Below, one piece after another: positions 16,139 to 22,402 of a stretch of DNA of 30,205 nt. Below the pieces are notes generated by a model. The model worked only from the letters and a program-made list of their open reading frames with translations, did no database searches and was not told the DNA's origin. Both the position numbers and the translations under genes were made by a program. The stretch's first letter is position 1, and the number at the start of each line of letters is the position of its first letter. Origin of the DNA: RFXV01 sp038150465 (lineage in GTDB: Bacteria; Bacteroidota; Bacteroidia; Flavobacteriales; Schleiferiaceae); contig JAYOTP010000027.1 of assembly GCA_038150465.1 (NCBI GenBank), positions 1-30,205 of the forward strand, in the 5' to 3' direction.

Positions 16139-17398
16139 TCAGAACAGATGATCCAAGGCATCAAAAGAAACATCCTGGTAATAGAACCCTATGATGTCTC
16201 GAAAGTCAAAACCTTCTGAGGCCATGACCATGGCCCCGTCCTGGGACATTCCGACTCCGTGTCCGTATCCCCTGCCGCTGAGTAAATAATGGCCTCCCTC
16301 CTCTTCGACAGTGAAAAAAGCAGAGCGCAGTCTGAACCTTCTGCGCAGTTCGCTCAACTTCAAACTCCGATCGCCCAATCTGAGGTAGCCCACTCGTTGA
16401 TCCGAATCGAGGTTCAGCAATATCTTCTTCAGCCCAAGATCATTGGCATCCGTACCCAATCTATTTGCCAGATATGCATTCATTTCTGCTGTGGAAATTC
16501 GCTTTTCCCAGCGAGCCGATGGCCCCCTCAGACTGTACGGATCGCGTCTTCCCTTCAGATAAGGCAAGGGATTTGTCCAAGGAAATTCTGCCGGAGCCGT
16601 GAATCCACCGCTGTTGGCATGAAAGACTGCAAGGATCGGTGCGCAGACCTGATCGGTCACAACGGTGTCCCGCGTTTGCTCCACAGCCAGCACAATGCTG
16701 TCTCCATATCTGTTCTCTGCTCTGTGGAAATAGACCTGTGAGCTCACATCGTCCTTCAGATTGTATCCTTTGGATGCGTGTTTGCGCCAATTCTTCAGTG
16801 CGAATGTGCGGGCGAGAATGGCCTGGGCCTTGAAGTACTGGAAGGAAGGAACGTGTCCTCCTTCACTCTCGACCACTCCGGCAACATAGTCCTCCAGATC
16901 GACTTCATTGACCAGTTGTACGCTTTGGCCACTGACCCAAACATCGATGCATCCCTTGTAGCGCCTCACCTCGCCTTTCACTTCGATCTGAAAGACCGCT
17001 GATGGCTCTTCCGGAACGATCCGGTAACGCAAAAAAGGACCGTAGGTACCCGATGCATCTGAAAAATGGATGCGGCCTGACTTTTTTTGGAATTCAATGG
17101 ACTGCCTGGGTTCGATCAGATCGGCCACCGTATCGATCAATTGGCCGCTCTTTTCATAGGCCAATACCGAAAAACCCTTTTCGAAGGAAGAGATATTGAA
17201 CCGGTCCACTGAAGGATGTCCGGAAAACAAGCGAATGCGGATGGCGTGTTGGGCCGACAACTCCTGACCGCCGAAGAAGGGAAGAAAGAGAAACAGGAAG
17301 ATCCTAGACCCGCTCCGCCAGCGCGGAGACGAGCCGGGCAGCGCGCTTGGACGCTCCGCCGCCGCCAAGGGTTTTTTGCAATTCCTGATAGCCTTCAT
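16139..17398 (-). CDS. SpoIID/LytB-domain exported protein
   Basis: This is a 419-residue protein with a SpoIID/LytB domain. In spore formers SpoIID is a lytic transglycosylase of peptidoglycan; here, in a non-sporulating group, it probably remodels the cell wall. Seen: VDLEDYVAGVVESEGG (about 170-185) with the likely catalytic Glu, KAQAILARTFALK, HANSGGFTAPAEFPW, and near the end GRGYGHGVGMSQDGAM. A signal peptide core (IFLFLFLPFFGG, cleavage near SAQ) starts at about residue 33. The start is uncertain: ATG at 17398 lies 95 nt inside lpxB and puts a long basic leader before the signal peptide, TTG at 17368 is an alternative, and no standard start is closer. Confidence 0.85.
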   Translation of the reverse strand: MKAIRNCKKPLAAAERPSALPGSSPRWRSGSRIFLFLFLPFFGGQELSAQHAIRIRLFSGHPSVDRFNISSFEKGFSVLAYEKSGQLIDTVADLIEPRQSIEFQKKSGRIHFSDASGTYGPFLRYRIVPEEPSAVFQIEVKGEVRRYKGCIDVWVSGQSVQLVNEVDLEDYVAGVVESEGGHVPSFQYFKAQAILARTFALKNWRKHASKGYNLKDDVSSQVYFHRAENRYGDSIVLAVEQTRDTVVTDQVCAPILAVFHANSGGFTAPAEFPWTNPLPYLKGRRDPYSLRGPSARWEKRISTAEMNAYLANRLGTDANDLGLKKILLNLDSDQRVGYLRLGDRSLKLSELRRRFRLRSAFFTVEEEGGHYLLSGRGYGHGVGMSQDGAMVMASEGFDFRDIIGFYYQDVSFDALDHLF

Positions 17399-18416
17399 TC
17401 AACCGGGCTCGGGAGGATTCTTCCAAGATGGACTGCAAGTTGGCCCGAAGCTGATCGGCTGTCAAGTCCTGTTGGATCAATTCTTTCACCATTTCCCTGT
17501 TCACAATGAGGTTCACCAATGAGATGAAGCGGATCTTGACCAGGGCCCGAGCTATTCGGTAGGAGATCGCGCTGCCTTTGTAACACACCACCTCCGGCAC
17601 ACCAAAAAGAGCGGTCTCAAGGGTCGCTGTTCCTGAAGTGACCAACGCTGCATGTGCCACGGACAAAAGAGGATAGGTCTTGTCAGCAACGAGCTCCACA
17701 TCCATTCCTTTCAGAAGGGATTGGTAAAATTCCACAGGCAGAGAGGGAGCCTGAGCCACTTTCCAGCGGTATTCCGGGAAATCCTTCCGCACACTCAGCA
17801 TTATAGGAAGAATGGTTTCTACCTCCTGTTTTCTGCTGCCGGGCAGAAGCGCAATGATGGGCGGGCCTTCCAGCCATTCGGCAGCAGCCTGCTTGGTCCA
17901 GTCGCTCTTGTCCCCAATGGCATCCAACAAGGGATGTCCCACATACTGCACCTCCATTCCCAATCCTGCAAAGAACTCTTTTTCGAAGGGAAGAATGCTG
18001 ATCAGCTCGTCGACGGTCTTCTTGAGTTTGAACACCCGATTCTTTTTCCACGCCCACACCTGTGGGGCGATGTAATACGCCACCTTGATGCCATTTGCCT
18101 TGGCAAAAGCGGCCATGCGCATATTGAAGCCGGGATAATCGATCAGGACCAATACATCCGGTCGGTAGCGCAACAGATCCTTTTTGCACTTCTTCAAAAA
18201 TGAGGCGATGGTACGCAGGTTGCGAACGACCTCCCAGAAACCCATGAAGGCCATGTTCCTATAATGAACGACCGGTGAATTTCCACTGCACTCAGCCATT
18301 CTTTCTCCACCCCAGAATCGGAATTCTGCCGATTCATCCTCTGCAGAAATGGCTTTGATCAGATTGGCTCCATGCAGATCGCCCGAAGCCTCACCCGCGA
18401 TCAGGTAGTACTTCAT
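17304..18416 (-). CDS. lpxB: lipid-A-disaccharide synthase
   Basis: LpxB (GT19) joins UDP-2,3-diacylglucosamine to lipid X to make the lipid A disaccharide at the inner membrane. The 370-residue protein begins MKYYLIAGEASGDLHGANL, the family's N-terminal signature, and contains YIAPQVWAWKKNR, LPGSRKQEV, and the region TSGTATLETALFGVPEVVCYK that binds UDP-GlcNAc. Length is normal. ATG at 18416 overlaps the stop of the upstream small gene (ATGA), which supports it over the in-frame starts further upstream. The 3' end overlaps the next gene by up to 95 nt. It shows that the organism makes a lipid A, in keeping with the OstA-like gene in the other operon. Confidence 0.96.
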   Translation of the reverse strand: MKYYLIAGEASGDLHGANLIKAISAEDESAEFRFWGGERMAECSGNSPVVHYRNMAFMGFWEVVRNLRTIASFLKKCKKDLLRYRPDVLVLIDYPGFNMRMAAFAKANGIKVAYYIAPQVWAWKKNRVFKLKKTVDELISILPFEKEFFAGLGMEVQYVGHPLLDAIGDKSDWTKQAAAEWLEGPPIIALLPGSRKQEVETILPIMLSVRKDFPEYRWKVAQAPSLPVEFYQSLLKGMDVELVADKTYPLLSVAHAALVTSGTATLETALFGVPEVVCYKGSAISYRIARALVKIRFISLVNLIVNREMVKELIQQDLTADQLRANLQSILEESSRARLNEGYQELQKTLGGGGASKRAARLVSALAERV

Positions 18417-18688
18417 ACCCATCCGGAAAATTTTACGACAATGATCCCCAGCAGCCACAGCATGCTCGCATGCAGCACGCCCCGGCTCAGGGTTTCCTTA
18501 TCCAGCCGAAGCGCGAGAAAGAACAGGGCGCCATTGGCCAGCATGCCCATGGACAGCATCTGAAAATTCAGACGCATCATGGACTCAGGATGCAGCATGC
18601 CGATCACCCGATATTCCGGATGCGTATAGAGGATCAATTGCAGGGAAATGGGCGGTAGTACAGCGCCGAGGATCCAACCAGCGATCAT
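18413..18688 (-). CDS. small integral membrane protein between surE and lpxB
   Basis: This is a 91-residue hydrophobic protein with three predicted membrane helices (about 3-23, 45-62 and 72-88). It matches no family I recognise. The ATG at 18688 lies 16 nt after the surE stop; a TTG at 18712 overlapping that stop would add eight residues. Its stop overlaps the lpxB start (ATGA), so translation is coupled. The position between surE and lpxB suggests a place in envelope biogenesis, but no function can be inferred from sequence. Confidence 0.68.
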   Translation of the reverse strand: MIAGWILGAVLPPISLQLILYTHPEYRVIGMLHPESMMRLNFQMLSMGMLANGALFFLALRLDKETLSRGVLHASMLWLLGIIVVKFSGWV

Positions 18689-18704
18689 TTGAAAGCGTTC
18701 TGAC

Positions 18705-19475
18705 CTACTCAAAGGACCACTTGTTGAGTGTCTCGAGCATGCCCTTTGCCGTCAGGTCGCTTTGCACGGGCACGATGGAAATGAAGCCGTCCTTGAGTGC
18801 CTGCTCATCCGTATCGGATCCCGGATCGTAGTTCTTGAAGGTGCCTGTCAGCCAGTAATAACTGCGTCCCCTTGGGTCCTGGCGCGCATCGAATTCCTCT
18901 ACCCAGTTGGCATCTGCCTGCCGGCACACGCGAACGCCCTTATAGGCAGGACCATCGGCTTTGGGGATGTTGACATTCAGACAGATCCCCCGGGGAAGCC
19001 CGTGCTCCAGAACCTGACGCGCGATGCGGTCGACAAACGGCTTGCATGGGCCAAAGTCTGCTCGCCACGAATAATCCAGCAAACTGAAACCAATAGAAGG
19101 AATGCCCTCAAGGGATCCCTCTACGGCTGCCGACATGGTGCCTGAATAGATGACGTTGATGCTCGAATTGGATCCGTGATTGATGCCCGAAACGATCAGG
19201 TCGGGTTTTCTGGGGAGCACCACATTCACCGCTAGCTTCACACAATCCACAGGCGTTCCGCTGCAGCTGAAATCTTTTTGAGGACCCTTATCGATCACCA
19301 CAGGATCGCATCTCAGGGTTTTTTCGATGGTGATGGCATGGCCCATTCCCGACTGCGGACTGTCGGGCGCCACTACATAGACCTCACCGATACCATTCAT
19401 CACTTCCGTCAGGTTGCGTATCCCAGGAGCGGTGATGCCATCGTCGTTGCATACCAGGATCAAAGGCTTGGACAT
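18705..19475 (-). CDS. surE: 5'-nucleotidase SurE
   Basis: SurE is a metal-dependent phosphatase of nucleoside 5'- and 3'-monophosphates and short polyphosphate. The 256-residue protein starts MSKPLILVCNDDGITAPG, with the metal-binding NDDG (Asn/Asp/Asp), then VVAPDSPQSGMGHAIT, CSGTPVDCVK and SGINHGSN, all conserved in the family. Length is normal. The ATG at 19475 is preferred; a TTG two codons upstream is also in frame. It is the first gene of the minus operon with the small membrane protein, lpxB, the SpoIID-like gene and comEC. A possible -7 element TAGATTCG lies at 19501-19494. Confidence 0.96.
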   Translation of the reverse strand: MSKPLILVCNDDGITAPGIRNLTEVMNGIGEVYVVAPDSPQSGMGHAITIEKTLRCDPVVIDKGPQKDFSCSGTPVDCVKLAVNVVLPRKPDLIVSGINHGSNSSINVIYSGTMSAAVEGSLEGIPSIGFSLLDYSWRADFGPCKPFVDRIARQVLEHGLPRGICLNVNIPKADGPAYKGVRVCRQADANWVEEFDARQDPRGRSYYWLTGTFKNYDPGSDTDEQALKDGFISIVPVQSDLTAKGMLETLNKWSFE

Positions 19476-19493
19476 GTACAAGGGAATTTCAAA

Positions 19494-19501
19494 CGAATCT
19501 A
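19494..19501 (-). promoter_or_regulatory. candidate -7 element of the surE operon
   Basis: TAGATTCG on the minus strand differs from TAnnTTTG by one base and ends 18 nt before the surE ATG at 19475. A TTTG at the expected -33 position is not present, so the call is tentative. Confidence 0.35.
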
Positions 19502-19513
19502 GGAATAAACCAG

Positions 19514-19535
19514 GGCCCGAAGCATTTGTTGGGCC
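19514..19535 (-). terminator. weak hairpin terminator after the 64-residue membrane-protein gene
   Basis: Directly after the stop at 19536 the minus strand can form a short GGCCC/GGGCC stem with a 12-nt loop. Only a broken T tract (TTTATT) follows, so efficiency is doubtful. Confidence 0.3.
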
Positions 19536-19730
19536 TCAGTCCGCCCAGATGCCTTTGGCGACGAGATATGGGATGGTCAGCCAAAGAAGGCCTTTGCCCA
19601 GAAAGAAAAGAAAAACGATGAGCGCCACCTTCCAGCCAGCTTCTTTCATCAGCGCCTTGAATCCCCGTTCCTTCACCACCTGACGGTAGTATTTCAATCC
19701 TTTCTTCGGAGCTTTTTCAGCAGTCTTCAT
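19536..19730 (-). CDS. small single-pass membrane protein
   Basis: This 64-residue protein has a strongly basic N-terminal half (many Lys, with KKGLKYYRQVVKERGFK), then one hydrophobic segment (about 37-60, VALIVFLFFLGKGLLWLTI), and ends KGIWAD. A cytoplasmic basic tail and a single membrane helix are likely. I do not recognise a family. The ATG at 19730 is preferred over an extended reading that would start 42 nt earlier, because a near-consensus promoter lies at 19753-19783 and the longer form would begin inside it. It is a separate unit between aldehyde dehydrogenase and surE. Confidence 0.68.
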   Translation of the reverse strand: MKTAEKAPKKGLKYYRQVVKERGFKALMKEAGWKVALIVFLFFLGKGLLWLTIPYLVAKGIWAD

Positions 19731-19752
19731 GGCGTCGGCGCGCTTTGAAAAG

Positions 19753-19783
19753 CAAAGGTAGAGCCCACTCACTGACCCACAAA
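19753..19783 (-). promoter_or_regulatory. consensus Bacteroidota promoter of the 64-residue membrane-protein gene
   Basis: On the minus strand TTTG (19783-19780) is followed after 19 nt by TACCTTTG (19760-19753), a full match to TTTG / TAnnTTTG with correct spacing. The -7 element ends 22 nt before the ATG at 19730. This is the best promoter in the window. Confidence 0.75.
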
Positions 19784-19828
19784 GGAAGCAGACCCGGTCA
19801 GGGCTGACGCGAACAAAACATTCCGCTT

Positions 19829-21388
19829 CTAGAGCAGATAATCAGTACTCAGAAAATGGCTTTCCCCGCTGGCCAGTATAGAGCGGACCAGAGGCTTTTG
19901 CCCGGCCTCTGCTGCCATGAGCGTTCGGATAGAGAAAGACCGCAAGGCATCGTGTACACTCAATGTACCCACTGCACTGTCTTTTCTTCCTGTGAAGGGT
20001 AGGTAATCCGGCCCACGCTGGCAGCTGCTGTTGATGTTCACACGACACACCTGATTGACCATATTGTCCACGGCATAGGCGACGGTCGATGCATCCTTCG
20101 AGAAGATGCTGCACTGCTGACCGTAATCTGAGCGGGCGATCGAGCTCATGACCTCTTCCAGGTCGTCGTAGGGAACCACAGGAACCACAGGACCGAACTG
20201 CTCTTCGTGGTAGATGCGCATTTCCTCATTGACCGGATAGAGCACAGCTGGAAAGAAGGAAGTAGCTGACTTTCTTCCCGCGCCTTCGTTCATGATCTGA
20301 GCACCTTTTTGGCAGGCATCCTCCACATAGGCCTCCATATCGGCCACCTTATTTTTTTCGGGCAATGGCGTGAGGGGTGTATCGGAGGCTGGATGACCCA
20401 ACTGCATGGCATCCACCTCTTTGGACAAAGCCTCTACGAATGCATCCGCGATCGAACGGTGCACATACAGGATCTTGAGCGCCGTACAACGCTGGCCATT
20501 GTAGCTCAGGGCGCCGCTCGCACACTGCTTCACAGCTTGCTTCAGGTCGGCATCGGGGAACACAATAGCGGGGTTTTTGGCCTCCAGGCCCAATATCTGG
20601 CGTAAACGGTTGGGCTTTGGGTGCTGAGCCACCAACACATTGGAGCTCGATGAATTGCCGATCAACGCCAGCACATCGATCCGACCCGTGGCCATGATCG
20701 GAGCGGCCAGGGTGCGTCCGCGACCAAACAATACATTGACCACCCCGGGAGGAAAAGCCTTCTGAAAAGCCTCCACCAGTGGAGTGAGCAGAAGCACGCC
20801 ATATTTAGCCGGTTTGAAGATGACCGTATTGCCCATCATCAAAGCGGGAATAAGCAGGCAAAAGGTCTCGTTCAAAGGATAGTTGTACGGGCCGAGACAA
20901 AGCACCACCCCCAACGGACCGCGGCGTACCTGTGAAAGGATGCCATCCTTCGAAGCGATCTTGGATCCCCTCCGTTGCAGTTCTTTGAATTCTTCAATGG
21001 TGTCCCGGATGTACTCCACTGTACGATCGAATTCCTTGAAAGCTGCGGATCGGTTCTTGGCGATCTCCCACATCAGATAGGTACTCACCTCCTCTCTTTT
21101 TTCGATCATCAGTTCGAGGAAATGCTCCATGGCCGCCACGCGCTGGTCGGCCCCTGCCGTAGGCCATTCGCCTCTTCCGTTGTTGTAGGCATTGCATGCA
21201 GCCTCCAATGCCTTCAGACCGGCCTCTGAGTCCAAAAGTGGCGTCTGACCGAGATGAACAGGCGTCGAATCACCTTCCGAGAGTACGGGTGAATGCACCT
21301 CTTCGAATGCACCCTGCCATTGATGAATGACTCCATCGATCAAATAGCGGTTCCATTGAACGGGTGCTGGTGGACTGAACTCTTTCAT
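19829..21388 (-). CDS. gapN: NADP-dependent glyceraldehyde-3-phosphate dehydrogenase (non-phosphorylating)
   Basis: This 519-residue protein belongs to the aldehyde dehydrogenase superfamily and best fits the GapN branch. That enzyme oxidises glyceraldehyde 3-phosphate to 3-phosphoglycerate with NADP and no phosphate step. The catalytic Glu lies in LGLEAKNP and the catalytic Cys in YNGQRCTALK. The cofactor region has GPYNYPLNE and IFKPAKYG, and the end has INSSCQRGPDYLPFTGRKDS. The sequence INSSCQRGPD is typical of GapN. It is complete and a little longer than plant GapN. ATG at 21388 is chosen; the open frame runs 39 codons further upstream into the RNase P terminator, which is not real coding. 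It lies just behind the RNase P RNA. Another aldehyde dehydrogenase specificity cannot be excluded. Confidence 0.85.
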   Translation of the reverse strand: MKEFSPPAPVQWNRYLIDGVIHQWQGAFEEVHSPVLSEGDSTPVHLGQTPLLDSEAGLKALEAACNAYNNGRGEWPTAGADQRVAAMEHFLELMIEKREEVSTYLMWEIAKNRSAAFKEFDRTVEYIRDTIEEFKELQRRGSKIASKDGILSQVRRGPLGVVLCLGPYNYPLNETFCLLIPALMMGNTVIFKPAKYGVLLLTPLVEAFQKAFPPGVVNVLFGRGRTLAAPIMATGRIDVLALIGNSSSSNVLVAQHPKPNRLRQILGLEAKNPAIVFPDADLKQAVKQCASGALSYNGQRCTALKILYVHRSIADAFVEALSKEVDAMQLGHPASDTPLTPLPEKNKVADMEAYVEDACQKGAQIMNEGAGRKSATSFFPAVLYPVNEEMRIYHEEQFGPVVPVVPYDDLEEVMSSIARSDYGQQCSIFSKDASTVAYAVDNMVNQVCRVNINSSCQRGPDYLPFTGRKDSAVGTLSVHDALRSFSIRTLMAAEAGQKPLVRSILASGESHFLSTDYLL

Positions 21389-21441
21389 CTTTGGGGGTTT
21401 AGCAGAATAAACTGATGCAGGGGCAATTGGTTCTGCACGCT

Positions 21442-21458
21442 CCGAAAAAAAGAAAAAA
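21442..21458 (-). terminator. T-rich terminator of the RNase P RNA
   Basis: The minus strand after helix P1 reads a T-rich tract (TTTTTTCTTTTTTT) of about 15 nt. The P1 stem plus this tract serves as the terminator. Confidence 0.65.
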
Positions 21459-21806
21459 GCAGGTCTGTAAGCCGGATTCTGTCCTCCAAGTGGAGGGCTT
21501 GTCATTTATCTGGGATGACCGTCACCGATCACCTCTAGCTGCCTACCCTCCGGCATCGGGCGGGCCGCCCTCATGCGCCGGTATACTTGACATTTCAACC
21601 CGTGAGGTTTACACTGCCCCTTTGGTCACCCATTGGGCGGTGGGCTCTTACCCCACCTTTTCACCCTTATCCACCCATGGTGGACGGTTTGTTTTCTGTT
21701 GCACTGTCTGTCCCGTCCAAAGACGGTCCTTCCCGTTAGGAAGCACGGTGCCCTTTGTTGTCCGGACTTTCCTCTCCCAATCGGGAGCGACAAGCCGACC
21801 TGCTTG
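21458..21806 (-). ncRNA. rnpB: RNase P RNA (bacterial type A)
   Basis: This is the catalytic RNA that matures tRNA 5' ends. Universal blocks are present on the minus strand: GAGGAAAGTCCGGAC near the 5' end (around 21767-21781), and near the 3' end AGAATCCGGCTTAC (around 21468-21482). Helix P1 closes the molecule with AGCAGGTC (minus strand, 21804-21797) and GACCTGCT (21465-21458). The length of about 350 nt is normal. The 5' end is inferred from P1 and the promoter and could differ by a few bases. Confidence 0.95.
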
Positions 21807-21809
21807 ATG

Positions 21810-21817
21810 CAAAAGTC
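21810..21817 (-). promoter_or_regulatory. -7 element of the RNase P RNA promoter
   Basis: GACTTTTG on the minus strand differs from TAnnTTTG at one fixed base and ends 4 nt before the proposed 5' end. It lies directly after, or within, the 3' end of the Smr-domain gene (stop at 21819). The expected TTTG at -33 is not clear. Confidence 0.4.
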
Positions 21818-21818
21818 T

Positions 21819-22337
21819 TTAAAATTTGTAAAAACGAACCTCCGTGGCGCCCTGTCCAAATTCCCTGTATGAAGCATCGTAGAATTCAATGCCCTGTTGC
21901 CTGTTCAAATAGCGCTCCACCTCCGAACGTAACCTGCCCGACCCCACTCCGTGAATGATGATGAGTCGCCTCTTCCGTTCTCTTTTGGCCTTTTCAAAGG
22001 CCGATCGCAGTTCATTCATCTGTTCCATCAGTATCTCATGATCGTTCATACCGCGGGTGCTAAAGAGAAAAGCACTGGCATGCAGGTCGACCAGAGCGCG
22101 CTCGTCGCTGGAGCTGATTTTTTCTGGAGGTGGATCACTCTCTTGACCGAAGGCCTTTGGGGAACCGATCATACCGGGGTCGATGAAACCATTCTCCTTG
22201 ACCAGATCGGAAGCTTCCATCCACTGTTCAAATCCATCGTCCCATTCCACCAGAACAGCTTCTCCCTGAACTTTAAGAACCGTACCGGCGCGATCCTCGT
22301 CCAGCATACATACTCTTTCGCCCGGTTTAAGATCCAT
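21819..22337 (-). CDS. Smr-domain protein
   Basis: This is a 172-residue soluble protein. The N-terminal 50 residues (MDLKPGERV, AGTVLKVQGEAVLVEWDDG) resemble a small Tudor/KOW-like beta-barrel. The C-terminal 85 residues form an Smr domain, with VDLHAS at its start, a conserved IIIHGVGSGRLRSEVERYL motif and a closing GQGATEVRFYKF. The Smr domain of MutS2 and of stand-alone proteins has DNA- or RNA-nicking or binding activity; recent work links it to ribosome-collision rescue. It lacks a MutS ATPase, so it is a stand-alone Smr protein, in the style of DUF2027-type proteins but shorter. The ATG at 22337 is clear. The stop lies 13 nt from the RNase P RNA 5' end, and the giant gene's terminator lies just upstream. 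Confidence 0.85.
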   Translation of the reverse strand: MDLKPGERVCMLDEDRAGTVLKVQGEAVLVEWDDGFEQWMEASDLVKENGFIDPGMIGSPKAFGQESDPPPEKISSSDERALVDLHASAFLFSTRGMNDHEILMEQMNELRSAFEKAKRERKRRLIIIHGVGSGRLRSEVERYLNRQQGIEFYDASYREFGQGATEVRFYKF

Positions 22338-22349
22338 TGACAGACAGAT

Positions 22350-22374
22350 AAAAAAGCCCCGCTGGATGCGGGGC
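22350..22374 (-). terminator. rho-independent terminator of the giant T9SS protein gene
   Basis: On the minus strand GCCCCGC and GCGGGGC (22374-22368 and 22362-22356) form a 7-bp GC stem with a 5-nt loop, followed by six T (22355-22350). It lies 29 nt after the stop at 22403 and 13 nt before the Smr gene ATG. Confidence 0.88.
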
Positions 22375-22402
22375 CTGTTCTCATGAAGATTCCTTCAGCA
22401 GA

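Noticed and set aside
21389..21505. N-terminal extension of the aldehyde dehydrogenase by 39 codons
   Set aside because: It would run into the RNase P RNA terminator, and its sequence does not look like the family; ATG at 21388 fits.
21415..21889. Coding frames in both directions across 21415-21889
   Set aside because: The region is RNase P RNA with conserved structural blocks; the open frames are chance.
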